NCBI RefSeq assembly: GCF_000423025.1
Contig: NZ_KE383969.1
Span: 86,742 to 150,741 of the forward strand
Length of the DNA: 64,000 nt
Reading direction: 5' to 3'
From: Gordonia shandongensis DSM 45094
Lineage (GTDB): Bacteria; Actinomycetota; Actinomycetes; Mycobacteriales; Mycobacteriaceae
Shown here: positions 34,742 to 44,205 of the stretch, in pieces
Layout of the letters: every line of letters starts with the position of its first letter
Numbering within the stretch: the first letter of the stretch is position 1
Notes under the pieces: generated by a model
Databases searched by the model: none
Told to the model about the DNA's origin: nothing
What the model saw: only the letters and a program-made list of their open reading frames with translations
Made by a program: the position numbers and the translations under genes

Positions 34742-35326
34742 ATGACCACGTCGACCGGGCCCGACTTCGCCACCCGGCGCCGCTCCCAGCTGTTCGACGA
34801 ACTGCTCGCGATGTTCCTCGCCGAAGGCTTCGCCCACTTCACCCTCGACGCACTCGCCGCGCGGCTCCGCTGCTCCAAATCGACGCTGTACGCACTGGCC
34901 ACCAGCAAAGGCGACCTGGTGCGCGCGGTCACCGTCCACTTCTTCCGCGGCGCGACCGCCGACGTCGAGGCCGCCGTCGCCGCCGCCGAACAGCCCCGCG
35001 ACCGCATCAGCGCCTATCTCTCGGCCGTCGGCGACGCCCTCACCCCGGCCTCCGAACAATTCCTCACCGACCTCGCCGACTTCGCCCCCGCCCGCGAGGT
35101 GTACGAACAGAACACGGCCGTCGCGATGCGCCGCGTACAGGAGCTGATCGACGACGGCGTCGCCTCGGGATGGTTCCGCGACGTGCACGCCGCATTCGCC
35201 GCCGACCTCGTCGCGACCGCGATGGTCCGCATCCAACAGGGAGCAGTCCGCACCGAGACCGGCCTCGACGACGCCGACGCCTACCGCGAACTCGCCGCGA
35301 TCGTGACCCACGGGATCACCGCGTGA
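34742..35326 (+). CDS. TetR-family regulator divergent from fadE
   Basis: The 194-aa protein has a TetR helix-turn-helix with an unusual recognition stretch: QLFDELLAMFLAEGFAHFTLDALAARLRCSKSTLYALATSKGDLVRAVTVHFF. The C-terminal domain (TPASEQFLTDLADFAPAREVYEQNTAVAMRRVQELIDDGVASGWFRDVHAAF) resembles the TetR C-terminal domain of fatty-acid regulators. The start at 34742 follows the four-site array. It probably represses the FadE gene and itself, and perhaps the hydrolase that follows 27 bases downstream. Confidence 0.87.
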   Translation: MTTSTGPDFATRRRSQLFDELLAMFLAEGFAHFTLDALAARLRCSKSTLYALATSKGDLVRAVTVHFFRGATADVEAAVAAAEQPRDRISAYLSAVGDALTPASEQFLTDLADFAPAREVYEQNTAVAMRRVQELIDDGVASGWFRDVHAAFAADLVATAMVRIQQGAVRTETGLDDADAYRELAAIVTHGITA

Positions 35327-35353
35327 CAACACACCCCGCGTGAAAGGGAACCA

Positions 35354-36265
35354 GTGACGACCCCGCACCCCCAACCGTTCTCCGTCGCGTCCGCCGGCAT
35401 CACCCTCCGAGGGGACCTCTGGTCACCGCACGCCCCGACCCCCGAGGACACCCGGAACGCCGAGGGCACCCGGAACGCCGAGGGCACCCGGACCGCACCG
35501 ATCCTCCTGCTGCACGGCGGCGGCCAGACCCGCCACTCCTGGGACGCCACCGCCGCCGGGCTCGCCGCCGGAGGTCGCCGCGCCTACACCCTCGACTCCC
35601 GCGGCCACGGCGACTCCGGCTGGTCCCCCGACGGCGACTACGGTCTCGACGACTTCACCGGCGACCTGCGCGCCGTCCTCACCGCCATCGGCGAACCGCC
35701 GATCCTGATCGGCGCGTCCCTGGGCGGGATCACCGGACTGTCGGTCTGCGGTGAGGACCCGGGATCGATCGCGGCCCTCGTCCTCGTCGACGTGGTGGTC
35801 GACGTGGAGCCCGCCGGCGTCGACAGGATCAAACAGTTCATGTCGTCCCACATCGGCGGGTTCGACTCCCTCGACGAGGTGGCCGACGCCGTCGCCGCCT
35901 ACAACCCGGCACGCCGCAGACCGTCGAGTCTCGACGGCCTCCGCAAGAACGTCCGCCTCCGCGACGACGGGCGCTGGTACTGGCACTGGGATCCGGCGTT
36001 CCTGCACGGCGACTCCGACGAGCCGCGCAGCCTCACCGACCCCGGCCGGCTCGCCGCCGCCGCGCGGCGGGTCACGGCGCCGACCCTCGTGATCCGCGGC
36101 GGCCGCTCCGACGTCGTCAGCGATCGCGGCATCGCCCGGACCCGAGAACTGATCCCCCACACGACGGTGGCCGACGTCAGTTCCGCCGGACACATGGTCG
36201 CCGGCGACGACAACGCGGTCTTCGCGGCCGCCATCGAGACGTTTCTGCGCGAGCACGCACTGTGA
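35354..36265 (+). CDS. Alpha/beta hydrolase fold protein
   Basis: The 303-aa protein has the oxyanion segment LLLHGGGQTRHSW, RGHGDSGW, the nucleophile elbow GASLGGITG and a late GRSDVVSDRG (Asp) and SAGHMVAGDD (His). The N terminus carries a short RNAEGT repeat encoded by 18-base tandem units at about 35454-35490. It resembles chloroperoxidase/esterase-type hydrolases and lacks the features of the meta-cleavage hydrolase HsaD. The GTG start has GAAAGGGAA upstream. It follows the tetR gene closely on the same strand and is convergent with the sulfotransferase-like gene. Confidence 0.8.
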   Translation: MTTPHPQPFSVASAGITLRGDLWSPHAPTPEDTRNAEGTRNAEGTRTAPILLLHGGGQTRHSWDATAAGLAAGGRRAYTLDSRGHGDSGWSPDGDYGLDDFTGDLRAVLTAIGEPPILIGASLGGITGLSVCGEDPGSIAALVLVDVVVDVEPAGVDRIKQFMSSHIGGFDSLDEVADAVAAYNPARRRPSSLDGLRKNVRLRDDGRWYWHWDPAFLHGDSDEPRSLTDPGRLAAAARRVTAPTLVIRGGRSDVVSDRGIARTRELIPHTTVADVSSAGHMVAGDDNAVFAAAIETFLREHAL

Positions 36266-36290
36266 CCGGGCCCGACCCGGGAGCCGGAAT

Positions 36291-37439
36291 CTACGCGAGG
36301 TCGAAGGCGGCGCGAACCCGCTCGGCGTCCAACCCGTAGTCCTCGAGCGCGTACGTGTGCTGCGGACGGCGGTCACCCGACCTCGACTCCGCGTCGAGCG
36401 CGGTCATCGCGCCTCGCGCCTCATCGGTCAGCTCCGCTCCCGCCGCCTCGTACACCCGCGCCACCGCCCCGAACGGATCGGCCCGCAGATCGGCGAAGTC
36501 GATGTCGACGAACTGGGCGGGATCGTATCGACGCCGCGCCGCGGAGAAGTCGCGCAGACCCCGTGACCACAGGTCGAGCTGCGTCCGGCCGATCCGGTCC
36601 GGGGTGAAGGCGCGTGAATACCCCTCGGTGGCGTGTTCGGCGAGACTGCACATGGAGCCGATGATGGTCTCCGGCGCGCGGTGCGTCTGCACGATGATCG
36701 CGTCCGGATACACCTCCATGATCGCGTCGAGCGCGAACAGGTGACTCGGGTTCTTGAGCACCCAGCGCCGGTCGACGTCGTTCGAGCCGATCAGCTGCAG
36801 GTTGCGCTTGTGGCGGCGGTACGCGGGAGTCCAGTCCCGCGCGGCCAGCCACTCGGAGTACGCGGGGATGTGCGCGAGCGTCTCGTACGAGATCGACATC
36901 AGCGACTGCCGCAGCAGCTGCCAGCACTCCTCGACCTCCGCCGCGCCCATGTAGTGCAGGCCCATGAACTCGGGGTTCTCGACCCGATGCTGCGAGAGTC
37001 CGTCGTCGATCCGGCGGAACACCGGGTTGGCGTCCCACAGGTCGCGCGGCGGACGCGGCTGCGGAAACTCGGTCAGCCACATCTCGAGCCCCTGATGGGC
37101 GGGATCGGCGGCGAGCAGCCGATGCAGCGCGGTGGTCCCCGTTCGCGGGAGACCGGTCACGAACACGGGACGCTCGATCGGCACGCCGTCGGTCCCCGGA
37201 GTGTTCTTCCAGCCGGCCTCGCTCAGCAGTCGCGCGATCAGCGCACCCTTGACGAAGTATCGGAACATCTTGCTGCCCAACGGCTCCAGCTCGGCCGTCT
37301 CGGCATACGATGCGAGCAGCACGTCGAGACCCTCGCGGTAGTCGTCGGCACCGAAGTCGTCGAGACCGACGGTCCGGGCGGCCGACTCGTGCAGCTCGTC
37401 GATGTGCCCGACGGTCGTCCGGACGTCGCGATCAGTCAT
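36291..37439 (-). CDS. Sulfotransferase-family protein (Rv3529c-like)
   Basis: The 382-aa protein has the PAPS-binding P-loop-like motif PVFVTGLPRTGTTALHRLL (about residues 90-108) and the later QTHRAPETIIGSMCSL, corresponding to the 3'-phosphate-binding segment of sulfotransferases. Together with the SDR and DUF1214 genes upstream it reproduces the order Rv3529c-Rv3530c-Rv3531c of the M. tuberculosis cholesterol region, by memory of that map. Its role in steroid breakdown is not known; PAPS could be supplied by the cysD-cysNC genes of this window. MTDRDVR at 37439 overlaps the SDR stop by eight bases. Last gene of the hsa operon. Confidence 0.85.
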   Translation of the reverse strand: MTDRDVRTTVGHIDELHESAARTVGLDDFGADDYREGLDVLLASYAETAELEPLGSKMFRYFVKGALIARLLSEAGWKNTPGTDGVPIERPVFVTGLPRTGTTALHRLLAADPAHQGLEMWLTEFPQPRPPRDLWDANPVFRRIDDGLSQHRVENPEFMGLHYMGAAEVEECWQLLRQSLMSISYETLAHIPAYSEWLAARDWTPAYRRHKRNLQLIGSNDVDRRWVLKNPSHLFALDAIMEVYPDAIIVQTHRAPETIIGSMCSLAEHATEGYSRAFTPDRIGRTQLDLWSRGLRDFSAARRRYDPAQFVDIDFADLRADPFGAVARVYEAAGAELTDEARGAMTALDAESRSGDRRPQHTYALEDYGLDAERVRAAFDLA

Positions 37440-38214
37440 GGTATTCCCCACAGTTCACGTCGAGCGTGTGCCCGGTGATCGACCGCGCCATGTCGGAGGC
37501 CAGGAAGACGGCGGCGTCGGCGATCTCGTCCGGCTCGGGCAGCCGTTTGAGGTCGCTCTTGGCGGCGGTCTGCTCGTACACCTGCTCGGCGGTGATCCCG
37601 TACTTCTCCGCGATCTGGCCGAAATACCACTTGAGCTGGTCGTCCCAGATGTATCCGGGCGCCACCGAGTTGACCCGCACGCCCCGTTCACCGAGTTCCG
37701 TGGCGAGGGTCTGCGACATCGCCAGCAACGCGGACTTGGCGATCTTGTAGCTGCCGTATCGCGGCTCGGAATGCCGGATCACCATCGAGTTGATCGTCAC
37801 GATGGACCCGGCCGACTCCGCCAGCGCCGGAGTGAACGCCCTGATGACTCGGAGCGTACCGAGCACCGTCAGATCGAGGCTGCTGCCGATGGCGTCGAAG
37901 TCGGTGCGCCCCAACGGTTTCATCGACGGGACGGCGAACGCGTTGTTGATGAGGGTGTCGACCCGGCCGCACTGCTCCACCGTGGTCGCCACGAGATCGG
38001 CGACGGCGTCATCGTCGGTGATGTCGGTGGGGACGACGACCGCGCGTCCGCCGGCCTCCTCCACCTCCCCGGCCACGTCACGCAGACGCGACTCCGTCCG
38101 GGCGGCGAGCACCACCGTGGCACCGTGCCCGGCGGCCCGCACGCACAGCGCCCGGCCGAGTCCCGGGCCGACGCCGGAGACGACGACCACCTTTCCGTCG
38201 AGCAGTCCGGTCAT
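37432..38214 (-). CDS. Short-chain dehydrogenase/reductase (Rv3530c-like)
   Basis: The 260-aa protein is a classical SDR. VVVVSGVGPGLGRALCVRAAG is the dinucleotide-binding GxxxGxG, NNAF replaces the usual NNAG, and the active site is S in TINSMVIRH followed by YGSYKIAKSAL (YxxxK). Arg in LAARTES suggests NADP or NAD use cannot be decided. It lies between the DUF1214 gene and the sulfotransferase-like gene in the hsa operon, with a 9-base gap upstream. A steroid or steroid-acid alcohol is the probable substrate. Confidence 0.88.
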   Translation of the reverse strand: MTGLLDGKVVVVSGVGPGLGRALCVRAAGHGATVVLAARTESRLRDVAGEVEEAGGRAVVVPTDITDDDAVADLVATTVEQCGRVDTLINNAFAVPSMKPLGRTDFDAIGSSLDLTVLGTLRVIRAFTPALAESAGSIVTINSMVIRHSEPRYGSYKIAKSALLAMSQTLATELGERGVRVNSVAPGYIWDDQLKWYFGQIAEKYGITAEQVYEQTAAKSDLKRLPEPDEIADAAVFLASDMARSITGHTLDVNCGEYHD

Positions 38215-38223
38215 CGTCTCTCC

Positions 38224-39432
38224 TCACCCGAGCATTCGCTGCGCGAACGCCCGCTGTCGATCGGCGATCCGCGCCGCCCATCCGTCGGCATCGATGGCGT
38301 TGACGTCGGCGAACGGCAGTCGCGAGCGCACGTCGGCGTCGTCGACCACCTCGGCGACGGGCCCGAGGTCCACTCCGATCGGCCCGTCGGTGCGCTGCCA
38401 GCGGAACTGCAGGATGCCGCGGCGGCGACCGGTCGTCTCGATCCAGTTGGCGACGCCCGGATCGGTCGCGGAGATCACCATGCGGATCATGCCGTCGGGA
38501 TCCACCTGCGCCTGCGCCGAGTTCAGCGACGTCTGACGGTTCACATAGTCCAGCGAGATGTACCACATGCTGCCGAGCTGAAACCCCTGGTAGGGGGCGT
38601 CGGACTTCGGGACGGTGACGACCATCGACCGCCCCGGAGGCAGATCGAAATGCCCCACGGACGAGTACTGAGTCGACAGTCCGCCCGGCGTGGTGCGCGG
38701 CGCCGTGAAGGTGTTGACCGGTTCGTCGAGGTAGAACCACTTGGGGAAGTTGAACCACGTGTGGACGCGCGCCAGGAGCATCTTCCCGGCGATCGCGTAC
38801 CGCTTGGCGATCCGCTCCGACCCCGGCTCCACCGGTGCGGTGCCGACGGTGTCGGTCCGCTCGATCGTCACCCGTCCGCGCTGCGCCCCCCAGTCGCCGT
38901 ACACCTCGCGGACCGCGAGCATCGACGCCCCCTCGCCGAGGACGAAGTAGTCGTCCCCACCAGTGGCGCCGTCCGCGGGCCCGAAGGTGATCTCGAACGA
39001 CCCGTCGTCGGCGATCGGGATGCGCCGGTCGTCGAAGGCGTCGTCGCCGCCGGGCACGTCGGTGGGCGTGTAATCGCCCCGCAGCACCTGGAAGCTCAGG
39101 TCCGCCGTCGTCCCGCGGACCCCGCGCACCACGTAGGTGCCGGCGGCGTCGACGGTCGCGTGGTAGTAGATCGTGTCCGGATTGTCCAGGCCCATCTTCG
39201 AGTACGGCCCGGTGGACGTCACGAAGTACGGGTGACGCGGATCGTGGGCCCGGGCCAACTGCAGGATCGAGGAGATCCCGCCCGCCAGATAGTCGAGTCC
39301 CTCGGCCAGATCGGCGTCGGTCTCGATGAACTCGGCCGAGGCGATCAGGGCCTCGGCGGCCTCGATCGCCTCGGTGAACGGGCGGGTGACGGCCGACGGC
39401 GTGCCCGCGGCCGCCGAGTCGCCCCCGGTCAC
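38224..39432 (-). CDS. DUF1214-domain protein (Rv3531c-like)
   Basis: The 402-aa protein contains a DUF1214 domain in the C-terminal half: TPGGLSTQYSSVGHFDLPPGRSMVVTVPKSDAPYQGFQLGSMWYISLDYVNRQTSLN. The N-terminal half includes PDTIYYHATVDAAGTYVVRGVRGTTADLSFQVLRG, a beta-rich region seen in the same family. Function unknown; conserved in KstR-regulated steroid clusters. The GTG at 39432 is chosen because it overlaps the hsaB stop in GTGA with a GAGGA site upstream. Confidence 0.82.
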   Translation of the reverse strand: MTGGDSAAAGTPSAVTRPFTEAIEAAEALIASAEFIETDADLAEGLDYLAGGISSILQLARAHDPRHPYFVTSTGPYSKMGLDNPDTIYYHATVDAAGTYVVRGVRGTTADLSFQVLRGDYTPTDVPGGDDAFDDRRIPIADDGSFEITFGPADGATGGDDYFVLGEGASMLAVREVYGDWGAQRGRVTIERTDTVGTAPVEPGSERIAKRYAIAGKMLLARVHTWFNFPKWFYLDEPVNTFTAPRTTPGGLSTQYSSVGHFDLPPGRSMVVTVPKSDAPYQGFQLGSMWYISLDYVNRQTSLNSAQAQVDPDGMIRMVISATDPGVANWIETTGRRRGILQFRWQRTDGPIGVDLGPVAEVVDDADVRSRLPFADVNAIDADGWAARIADRQRAFAQRMLG

Positions 39433-40004
39433 AGCCACGTGTCCTCGCCGTTCCACGTCAGGAAGTTGTCGAGTTCGGCGCGCGCCGGAGTCACCCGCGG
39501 ATTCTCGGTCGACAGATAGCCGCCCCGGTAGAACAGCAGCGGCTTGTCCTGCAACACCTCGCCGAGGGTGAGGGCCTTCCCGATGACGATCCAGTGGTCG
39601 CCGCCCTCGACGACCTGCTGAACCTCACACTCCACCCAGGTGAGGCTGTGCCGCAGCACCGGCAGCCCGGCCGGCGACGGATCCCATGAGATCGACTTGA
39701 ACTTGTCGGCCCCCGGCGCACCGAACGTCGCGCTGACATCCTGCTGCCGGTTCGAGAGGACGTTGACGCAGAACTTGCCGTGCGCTTCGATGACCGGCCA
39801 GGTCCGCGACGTCTTCATCGGACAGAACACGACCAGCGGCGGATCGAGCGACAGCGCCGCGAACGACTGGCAGGCGAAGCCCACCGGGGCGCCCTCGTCG
39901 CTCAGCGTCGTGATCACGGTGACGCCCGTGCAGAACTGGCCCATCGCGGTCCGGAACTGGCGGGAGTCGAAGTCCGAGGTCCCATACGGTGCGAGCGATG
40001 CCAT
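39429..40004 (-). CDS. hsaB: Flavin reductase component of 3-HSA hydroxylase
   Basis: The 191-aa protein is a flavin reductase of the HpaC/DIM6 type: FRTAMGQFCTGVTVITTLSDEGAPVGFACQSFAALSLDPPLVVFCPMKTSRTWP, and GDHWIVIGKALTLG with PLLFYRGGY at the C terminus. It supplies reduced FMN to HsaA, which hydroxylates 3-HSA to 3,4-DHSA in steroid ring A degradation. It follows hsaC by six bases and overlaps the DUF1214 gene by four. Identity rests on the operon with hsaA and hsaC as well as on sequence. Confidence 0.93.
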   Translation of the reverse strand: MASLAPYGTSDFDSRQFRTAMGQFCTGVTVITTLSDEGAPVGFACQSFAALSLDPPLVVFCPMKTSRTWPVIEAHGKFCVNVLSNRQQDVSATFGAPGADKFKSISWDPSPAGLPVLRHSLTWVECEVQQVVEGGDHWIVIGKALTLGEVLQDKPLLFYRGGYLSTENPRVTPARAELDNFLTWNGEDTWL

Positions 40005-40010
40005 CGCCGA

Positions 40011-40961
<951 letters not shown>

Positions 40962-42146
40962 TCAGACCATCGTGTCGCCGATGGGGATGCCGAACTCGCC
41001 GTTGCCGAACGCCTGGTAGGCGCGCTCGGGGTCGTTGGCGGCGTGCACCCGGCCGGCGTGGGCGTCACGCCAGAACCGCTGGATCGGCGTGCCGTTCTCC
41101 AGTGCGTGCGCGCCGGAGTTCTCGAACAGCAGGTCGATGGAGTCGATGGCGCGGCCGGTGGCGCGGACCTGGTCGCGGCGGGCGGCCAGGCGCAGTTCCA
41201 TCGGGACCTCCTCGCCGGCGACGATGAGGTCGTACTCGGCCTGGAGGTTGCCCGACAGCTGACGCCATGCGGCGTCGATGTCGCTGGCGGCCTGCGCGAT
41301 GCGGACCTTGGCGAACGGGTCGTCCTTGGCCTTCTCGCCGGCGTAGGCGGCGCGGACGCGCTTGCCCTGGTGCTCGACGTGTGCGGCGTAGGCGCCGTAG
41401 GCCATGCCGACGATCGGGGTCGAGATGGTCGACGGGTGGATGGTGCCCCACGGCATCTTGTAGACGGGCGCGGTGTTCTGCTCCAGGCCGGGCGCCTGCC
41501 CCATGCTCATGGTGCGGAAGCTCAGCATCCGGTGGGTCGGGACGAAAGCGTCCTTGACCTCGATGGTGTTGGAGCCGGTGCCGCGCAGGCCGACGACGTT
41601 CCAGACGTCCTTGATGGTGTAGTCGCCGCGCGGGATCAGGTAGCTGACGAAGTCGACCGGCTTGCCGTCCTTGATGACGGGTCCGCCGACGACCACCCAG
41701 TCGGCGATGTCGCAGCCGGAGGACCAGGCCCAGGAGCCGTTGACCTTGTATCCGCCGTCGACGACCTCGCCCATGCCCATCGGGGCGTACGACGACGAGA
41801 TGCGGGTGTTCGGGTCGTCGCCCCAGACGTCTTCCTGCGCCTGCTGGGTGAACAGCGCGAGGTGCCAGTTGTGGACGCCGACGATGCCGGCGACCCATCC
41901 GGTCGATCCGCAGGCCGTGCCGAGTCGGCGGACGGCCTCGTAGAAGGTCACCGGGTCGGTTTCGTAGCCGCCCCACTGCGCGGGCTGCAGAAGCTTGAAG
42001 AAGCCGGCGTCCCGCAGCATGTCGGCGACCTCGGCGGGGATGCGACGTGCGTCCTCTGTCGATTGTGCGCGCTGGGCGAGATCCGGCAGCAATGCGTCGA
42101 TCTTGTCCAAAACCTGCTGTGCGGCTTCGCTCCGCTGTGCTGCCAT
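40962..42146 (-). CDS. hsaA: 3-HSA 4-hydroxylase oxygenase component
   Basis: The 394-aa protein belongs to the flavin-dependent group D monooxygenases with an acyl-CoA dehydrogenase fold. Typical segments are FFKLLQPAQWGGYETDP, GSTGWVAGIVGVHNWHLALF, GSWAWSSGCDIADWVVVGG and the C terminus NGEFGIPIGDTMV. Length equals that of M. tuberculosis HsaA (394). The ATG at 42146 has a CAGGAG site; the frame is open to 42206, but that would run into the operator region. First gene of the leftward hsa operon, divergent from kshA, with two KstR-type boxes between them. Confidence 0.95.
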   Translation of the reverse strand: MAAQRSEAAQQVLDKIDALLPDLAQRAQSTEDARRIPAEVADMLRDAGFFKLLQPAQWGGYETDPVTFYEAVRRLGTACGSTGWVAGIVGVHNWHLALFTQQAQEDVWGDDPNTRISSSYAPMGMGEVVDGGYKVNGSWAWSSGCDIADWVVVGGPVIKDGKPVDFVSYLIPRGDYTIKDVWNVVGLRGTGSNTIEVKDAFVPTHRMLSFRTMSMGQAPGLEQNTAPVYKMPWGTIHPSTISTPIVGMAYGAYAAHVEHQGKRVRAAYAGEKAKDDPFAKVRIAQAASDIDAAWRQLSGNLQAEYDLIVAGEEVPMELRLAARRDQVRATGRAIDSIDLLFENSGAHALENGTPIQRFWRDAHAGRVHAANDPERAYQAFGNGEFGIPIGDTMV

Positions 42147-42190
42147 GTGGTCACTCCTGTTCGATGTCTTGGCTCGACTGTCACCAATAT

Positions 42191-42204
42191 TAGAACACGT
42201 TCTC
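42191..42204. promoter_or_regulatory. KstR-type box, hsaA-proximal (one mismatch)
   Basis: TAGAACACGTTCTC fits TnnAACnnGTTnnA except for the last base, and AGAAC/GTTCT arms are perfect. It is 45 bases before hsaA and 23 bases from the second box. Confidence 0.75.
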
Positions 42205-42213
42205 ATTCTGTTT

Positions 42214-42227
42214 TGAAACGTGTTCTA
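42214..42227. promoter_or_regulatory. KstR-type box, kshA-proximal (perfect)
   Basis: TGAAACGTGTTCTA matches the KstR consensus TnnAACnnGTTnnA at all fixed positions. The identical 14-mer occurs upstream of kstD at 48037-48050. It is 38 bases before the kshA start and should control both divergent operons. Confidence 0.88.
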
Positions 42228-42265
42228 CTATTGATCCAACAGACCCGACAGGAGGAGCGAGGAAG

Positions 42266-43432
42266 ATGACTGCACCCGACAGCGGCATCCGCGAGATCGA
42301 CACCGGAACCCCGCCCACCCGCTTCGCGCGCGGTTGGCACTGCATCGGACTCGTCGACGAGTACCGCGACGGCAAACCCCACTCGCTGGAGATCTTCGGC
42401 ACCAAACTCGTCGTGTGGGCCGACTCGAACGGCGACATCAAGGTGCTCGACGCGTTCTGCCGCCACATGGGCGCCGACCTGAGCCAGGGCAAACTGCGCG
42501 GCGACAACATCGCCTGCCCGTTCCACGGGTGGCAGTGGAACGGCAAGGGCCGGTGCGCCGGCGTGCCCTACGCCAAGCGCAATCCGAAGCTCGCCAAGAC
42601 CCGCGCGTGGCCGACCATGATCCGCAACGGTCAGGCCTTCATCTACAACGACCCCGAGGGCAACCCGCCGCCCGAGGACGTCATCATCCCCGAGCTCGCC
42701 GAGTTCGGCAGCGACGAGTGGACCGCGTGGACGTGGAACAAGCTGGTCATCGAGGGCTCCAACTGCCGTGAGATCATCGACAACGTCGTCGACATGGCGC
42801 ACTTCTTCTACGTGCACTACGCCCTGCCCGACTATTTCAAGAACGTCTTCGAGGGCGAGACCGCCGCGCAGTACATGAACTCGCACGGCCGCCCCGACGT
42901 CGGCATCTCCAGCGCCTACGGCGACACCCGACTCGAGTCGATCGCCGCCTACTACGGCCCGTCCTACATGCTGAACCCGATGGTCCAGTACTACGGCGAG
43001 TACGCGGTCGAGACCATCCTCACCAACTGCCACTACCCCATCGACTCGAACTCCTTCGTCCTCATGTTCGGCGTCATGGCGAAGGTCCCCGAGGGGTTGA
43101 GCCCCGAGCAGGCCGACAAGATGGCGAAGAAGATCACCGAGGGCATCGAGATCGGCTTCATGCAGGACGTCGAGATCTGGAAGCACAAGACCCGGATCGA
43201 CAATCCGCTCCTCGTGGAGGAGGACGGCCCCGTCTACCAGCTGCGACGCTGGTACGAGCAGTTCTACGTCGACGTCGACGACGTCACCGAGGAGATGACG
43301 GGCCGCTTCGAGTACGAGATCGACACGGCGAAGGCACTCGAGAACTGGAACATCGAGATCGAGGAGAACCTGCGCATCCAGGCGGAGGAGAAGGCTGCGC
43401 AGGAGTCGGCCGCCGAGAACGCCGGGGTCTGA
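42266..43432 (+). CDS. kshA: 3-ketosteroid 9-alpha-hydroxylase oxygenase component
   Basis: The 388-aa protein is a Rieske non-heme iron oxygenase. The [2Fe-2S] ligands are C65, H67, C84 and H87 (FCRHMGADLSQG and CPFHGW). The mononuclear iron site is D176-M-A-H179-xxxx-H184 with D/E near residue 300. KshA with a reductase KshB hydroxylates 3-ketosteroids at C9; together with KstD this opens ring B. kshB is not in the window. SD AGGAGCGAGGA precedes the ATG. The next gene overlaps by one base. Confidence 0.93.
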   Translation: MTAPDSGIREIDTGTPPTRFARGWHCIGLVDEYRDGKPHSLEIFGTKLVVWADSNGDIKVLDAFCRHMGADLSQGKLRGDNIACPFHGWQWNGKGRCAGVPYAKRNPKLAKTRAWPTMIRNGQAFIYNDPEGNPPPEDVIIPELAEFGSDEWTAWTWNKLVIEGSNCREIIDNVVDMAHFFYVHYALPDYFKNVFEGETAAQYMNSHGRPDVGISSAYGDTRLESIAAYYGPSYMLNPMVQYYGEYAVETILTNCHYPIDSNSFVLMFGVMAKVPEGLSPEQADKMAKKITEGIEIGFMQDVEIWKHKTRIDNPLLVEEDGPVYQLRRWYEQFYVDVDDVTEEMTGRFEYEIDTAKALENWNIEIEENLRIQAEEKAAQESAAENAGV

Positions 43433-43830
43433 TGGCCGACGCGCACGAGCGGTCCGACGGCGACGTCGTCCGCGGATCGGGGTGGGCCAAGGCACCGGAC
43501 TACACCGGCGACCCGGCCCGCCTGGAAGCCATCGCCCACGCCACCGCGCGCGACCGTCGACACTACCTGTCCGGCGGTCTGAGCGAGGTGGAGTGCCGCA
43601 CCTGCCACGCCCGCGTGATGGTCAAGAAGACCAGCGCCCACCACACGAGCGTCCAGTGGAACGACGCCGCCCTCGCCCAGTGCAGTGAGATCGCGGAGAT
43701 CCGCTCCGAGGGCGGCAACCCGGCACTCCTGCCGACGTGCCCCCGCCTCTCGGCGAGCATCGATCACGCCGTCGCCGAAGGCATGGTCCCCCGCGAATCG
43801 CCCGACGAGGATCCCGACGGCTACTGGTGA
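43432..43830 (+). CDS. Small conserved protein coupled to kshA (Rv3527-like)
   Basis: The 132-aa soluble protein contains VECRTCHARVMVKKTSAHHTSVQW, with a CxxC pair and a following HH, and CSE/TCPRL cysteines further on (C-rich, possibly metal-binding). The start shares one base with the kshA stop (TGATG). An equivalent gene follows kshA in M. tuberculosis (Rv3527) and is part of the KstR regulon. It may assist KshA, for example as an electron-transfer or assembly partner, but no function is established. Confidence 0.8.
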   Translation: MADAHERSDGDVVRGSGWAKAPDYTGDPARLEAIAHATARDRRHYLSGGLSEVECRTCHARVMVKKTSAHHTSVQWNDAALAQCSEIAEIRSEGGNPALLPTCPRLSASIDHAVAEGMVPRESPDEDPDGYW

Positions 43831-43850
43831 CGCGGGCTCGTCGATCCGCC
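43831..43850. repeat. 20-bp element shared by the XRE gene and clpP promoters, copy 1
   Basis: CGCGGGCTCGTCGATCCGCC begins directly after the stop of the kshA partner and 50 bases before the XRE gene. An identical copy lies at 45485-45504 just upstream of the leftward clpP operon. It contains GCGG/CCGC arms around TCGTCGA, so it may be an operator of the XRE protein. Confidence 0.65.
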
Positions 43851-43899
43851 GACAGCAGAACGGGGTGCTCGGAGAGTGACCCCCGCCTAATCTGAAGTC

Positions 43900-44205
43900 A
43901 TGGCTCGCGTGTCATTTCTGTCGTCGAACCTCTTCAGAGAGGAACTGGGCGCGCATCTGCGCACACTCCGCCGCAACCGCGGCGAACGTCTCGCCGACGT
44001 CGCCGCACGCGCCGGTGTGTCCTCGCAGTACCTCTCGGAGATCGAACGAGGCCGGAAGGACCCGTCGAGCGAAATCGTCGAAGCCGTCGCGGGGGCGCTG
44101 GACACGCCTGTCGGCGATGTCGTCATCGCGGCCGGCGAACGGCTTCGCAACCCAACCTCCACGCGCCCCGACGAACGTCCGATCGCGCTGGCGTCGGCAG
44201 CCTAG
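43900..44205 (+). CDS. XRE-family regulator, ClgR/PopR-like
   Basis: The 101-aa protein is little more than a Cro/CI-type helix-turn-helix: LGAHLRTLRRNRGERLADVAARAGVSSQYLSEIERGRKDPSSEIVEAVAGAL, then PVGDVVIAAGERL. The YLSEIERGRKxPSSE segment and overall size match ClgR, the actinobacterial activator of clp protease genes. It is convergent with a clpP pair, and CCTAGG at 44201-44206 contains the stop codons of both genes. Together with the shared 20-bp element this makes it the probable local regulator of these clpP genes. Confidence 0.85.
   Translation: MARVSFLSSNLFREELGAHLRTLRRNRGERLADVAARAGVSSQYLSEIERGRKDPSSEIVEAVAGALDTPVGDVVIAAGERLRNPTSTRPDERPIALASAA

Noticed and set aside
35354..36265. 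Alpha/beta hydrolase as the missing HsaD
   Set aside because: It is on the opposite strand outside the operon, has the elbow GASLGGI instead of the meta-cleavage hydrolase type, and the start carries a variable repeat tail.
41043..42269. Large + strand frame covering hsaA
   Set aside because: It is antisense to the well-conserved hsaA and would place its end inside kshA; its translation has no recognisable domain.
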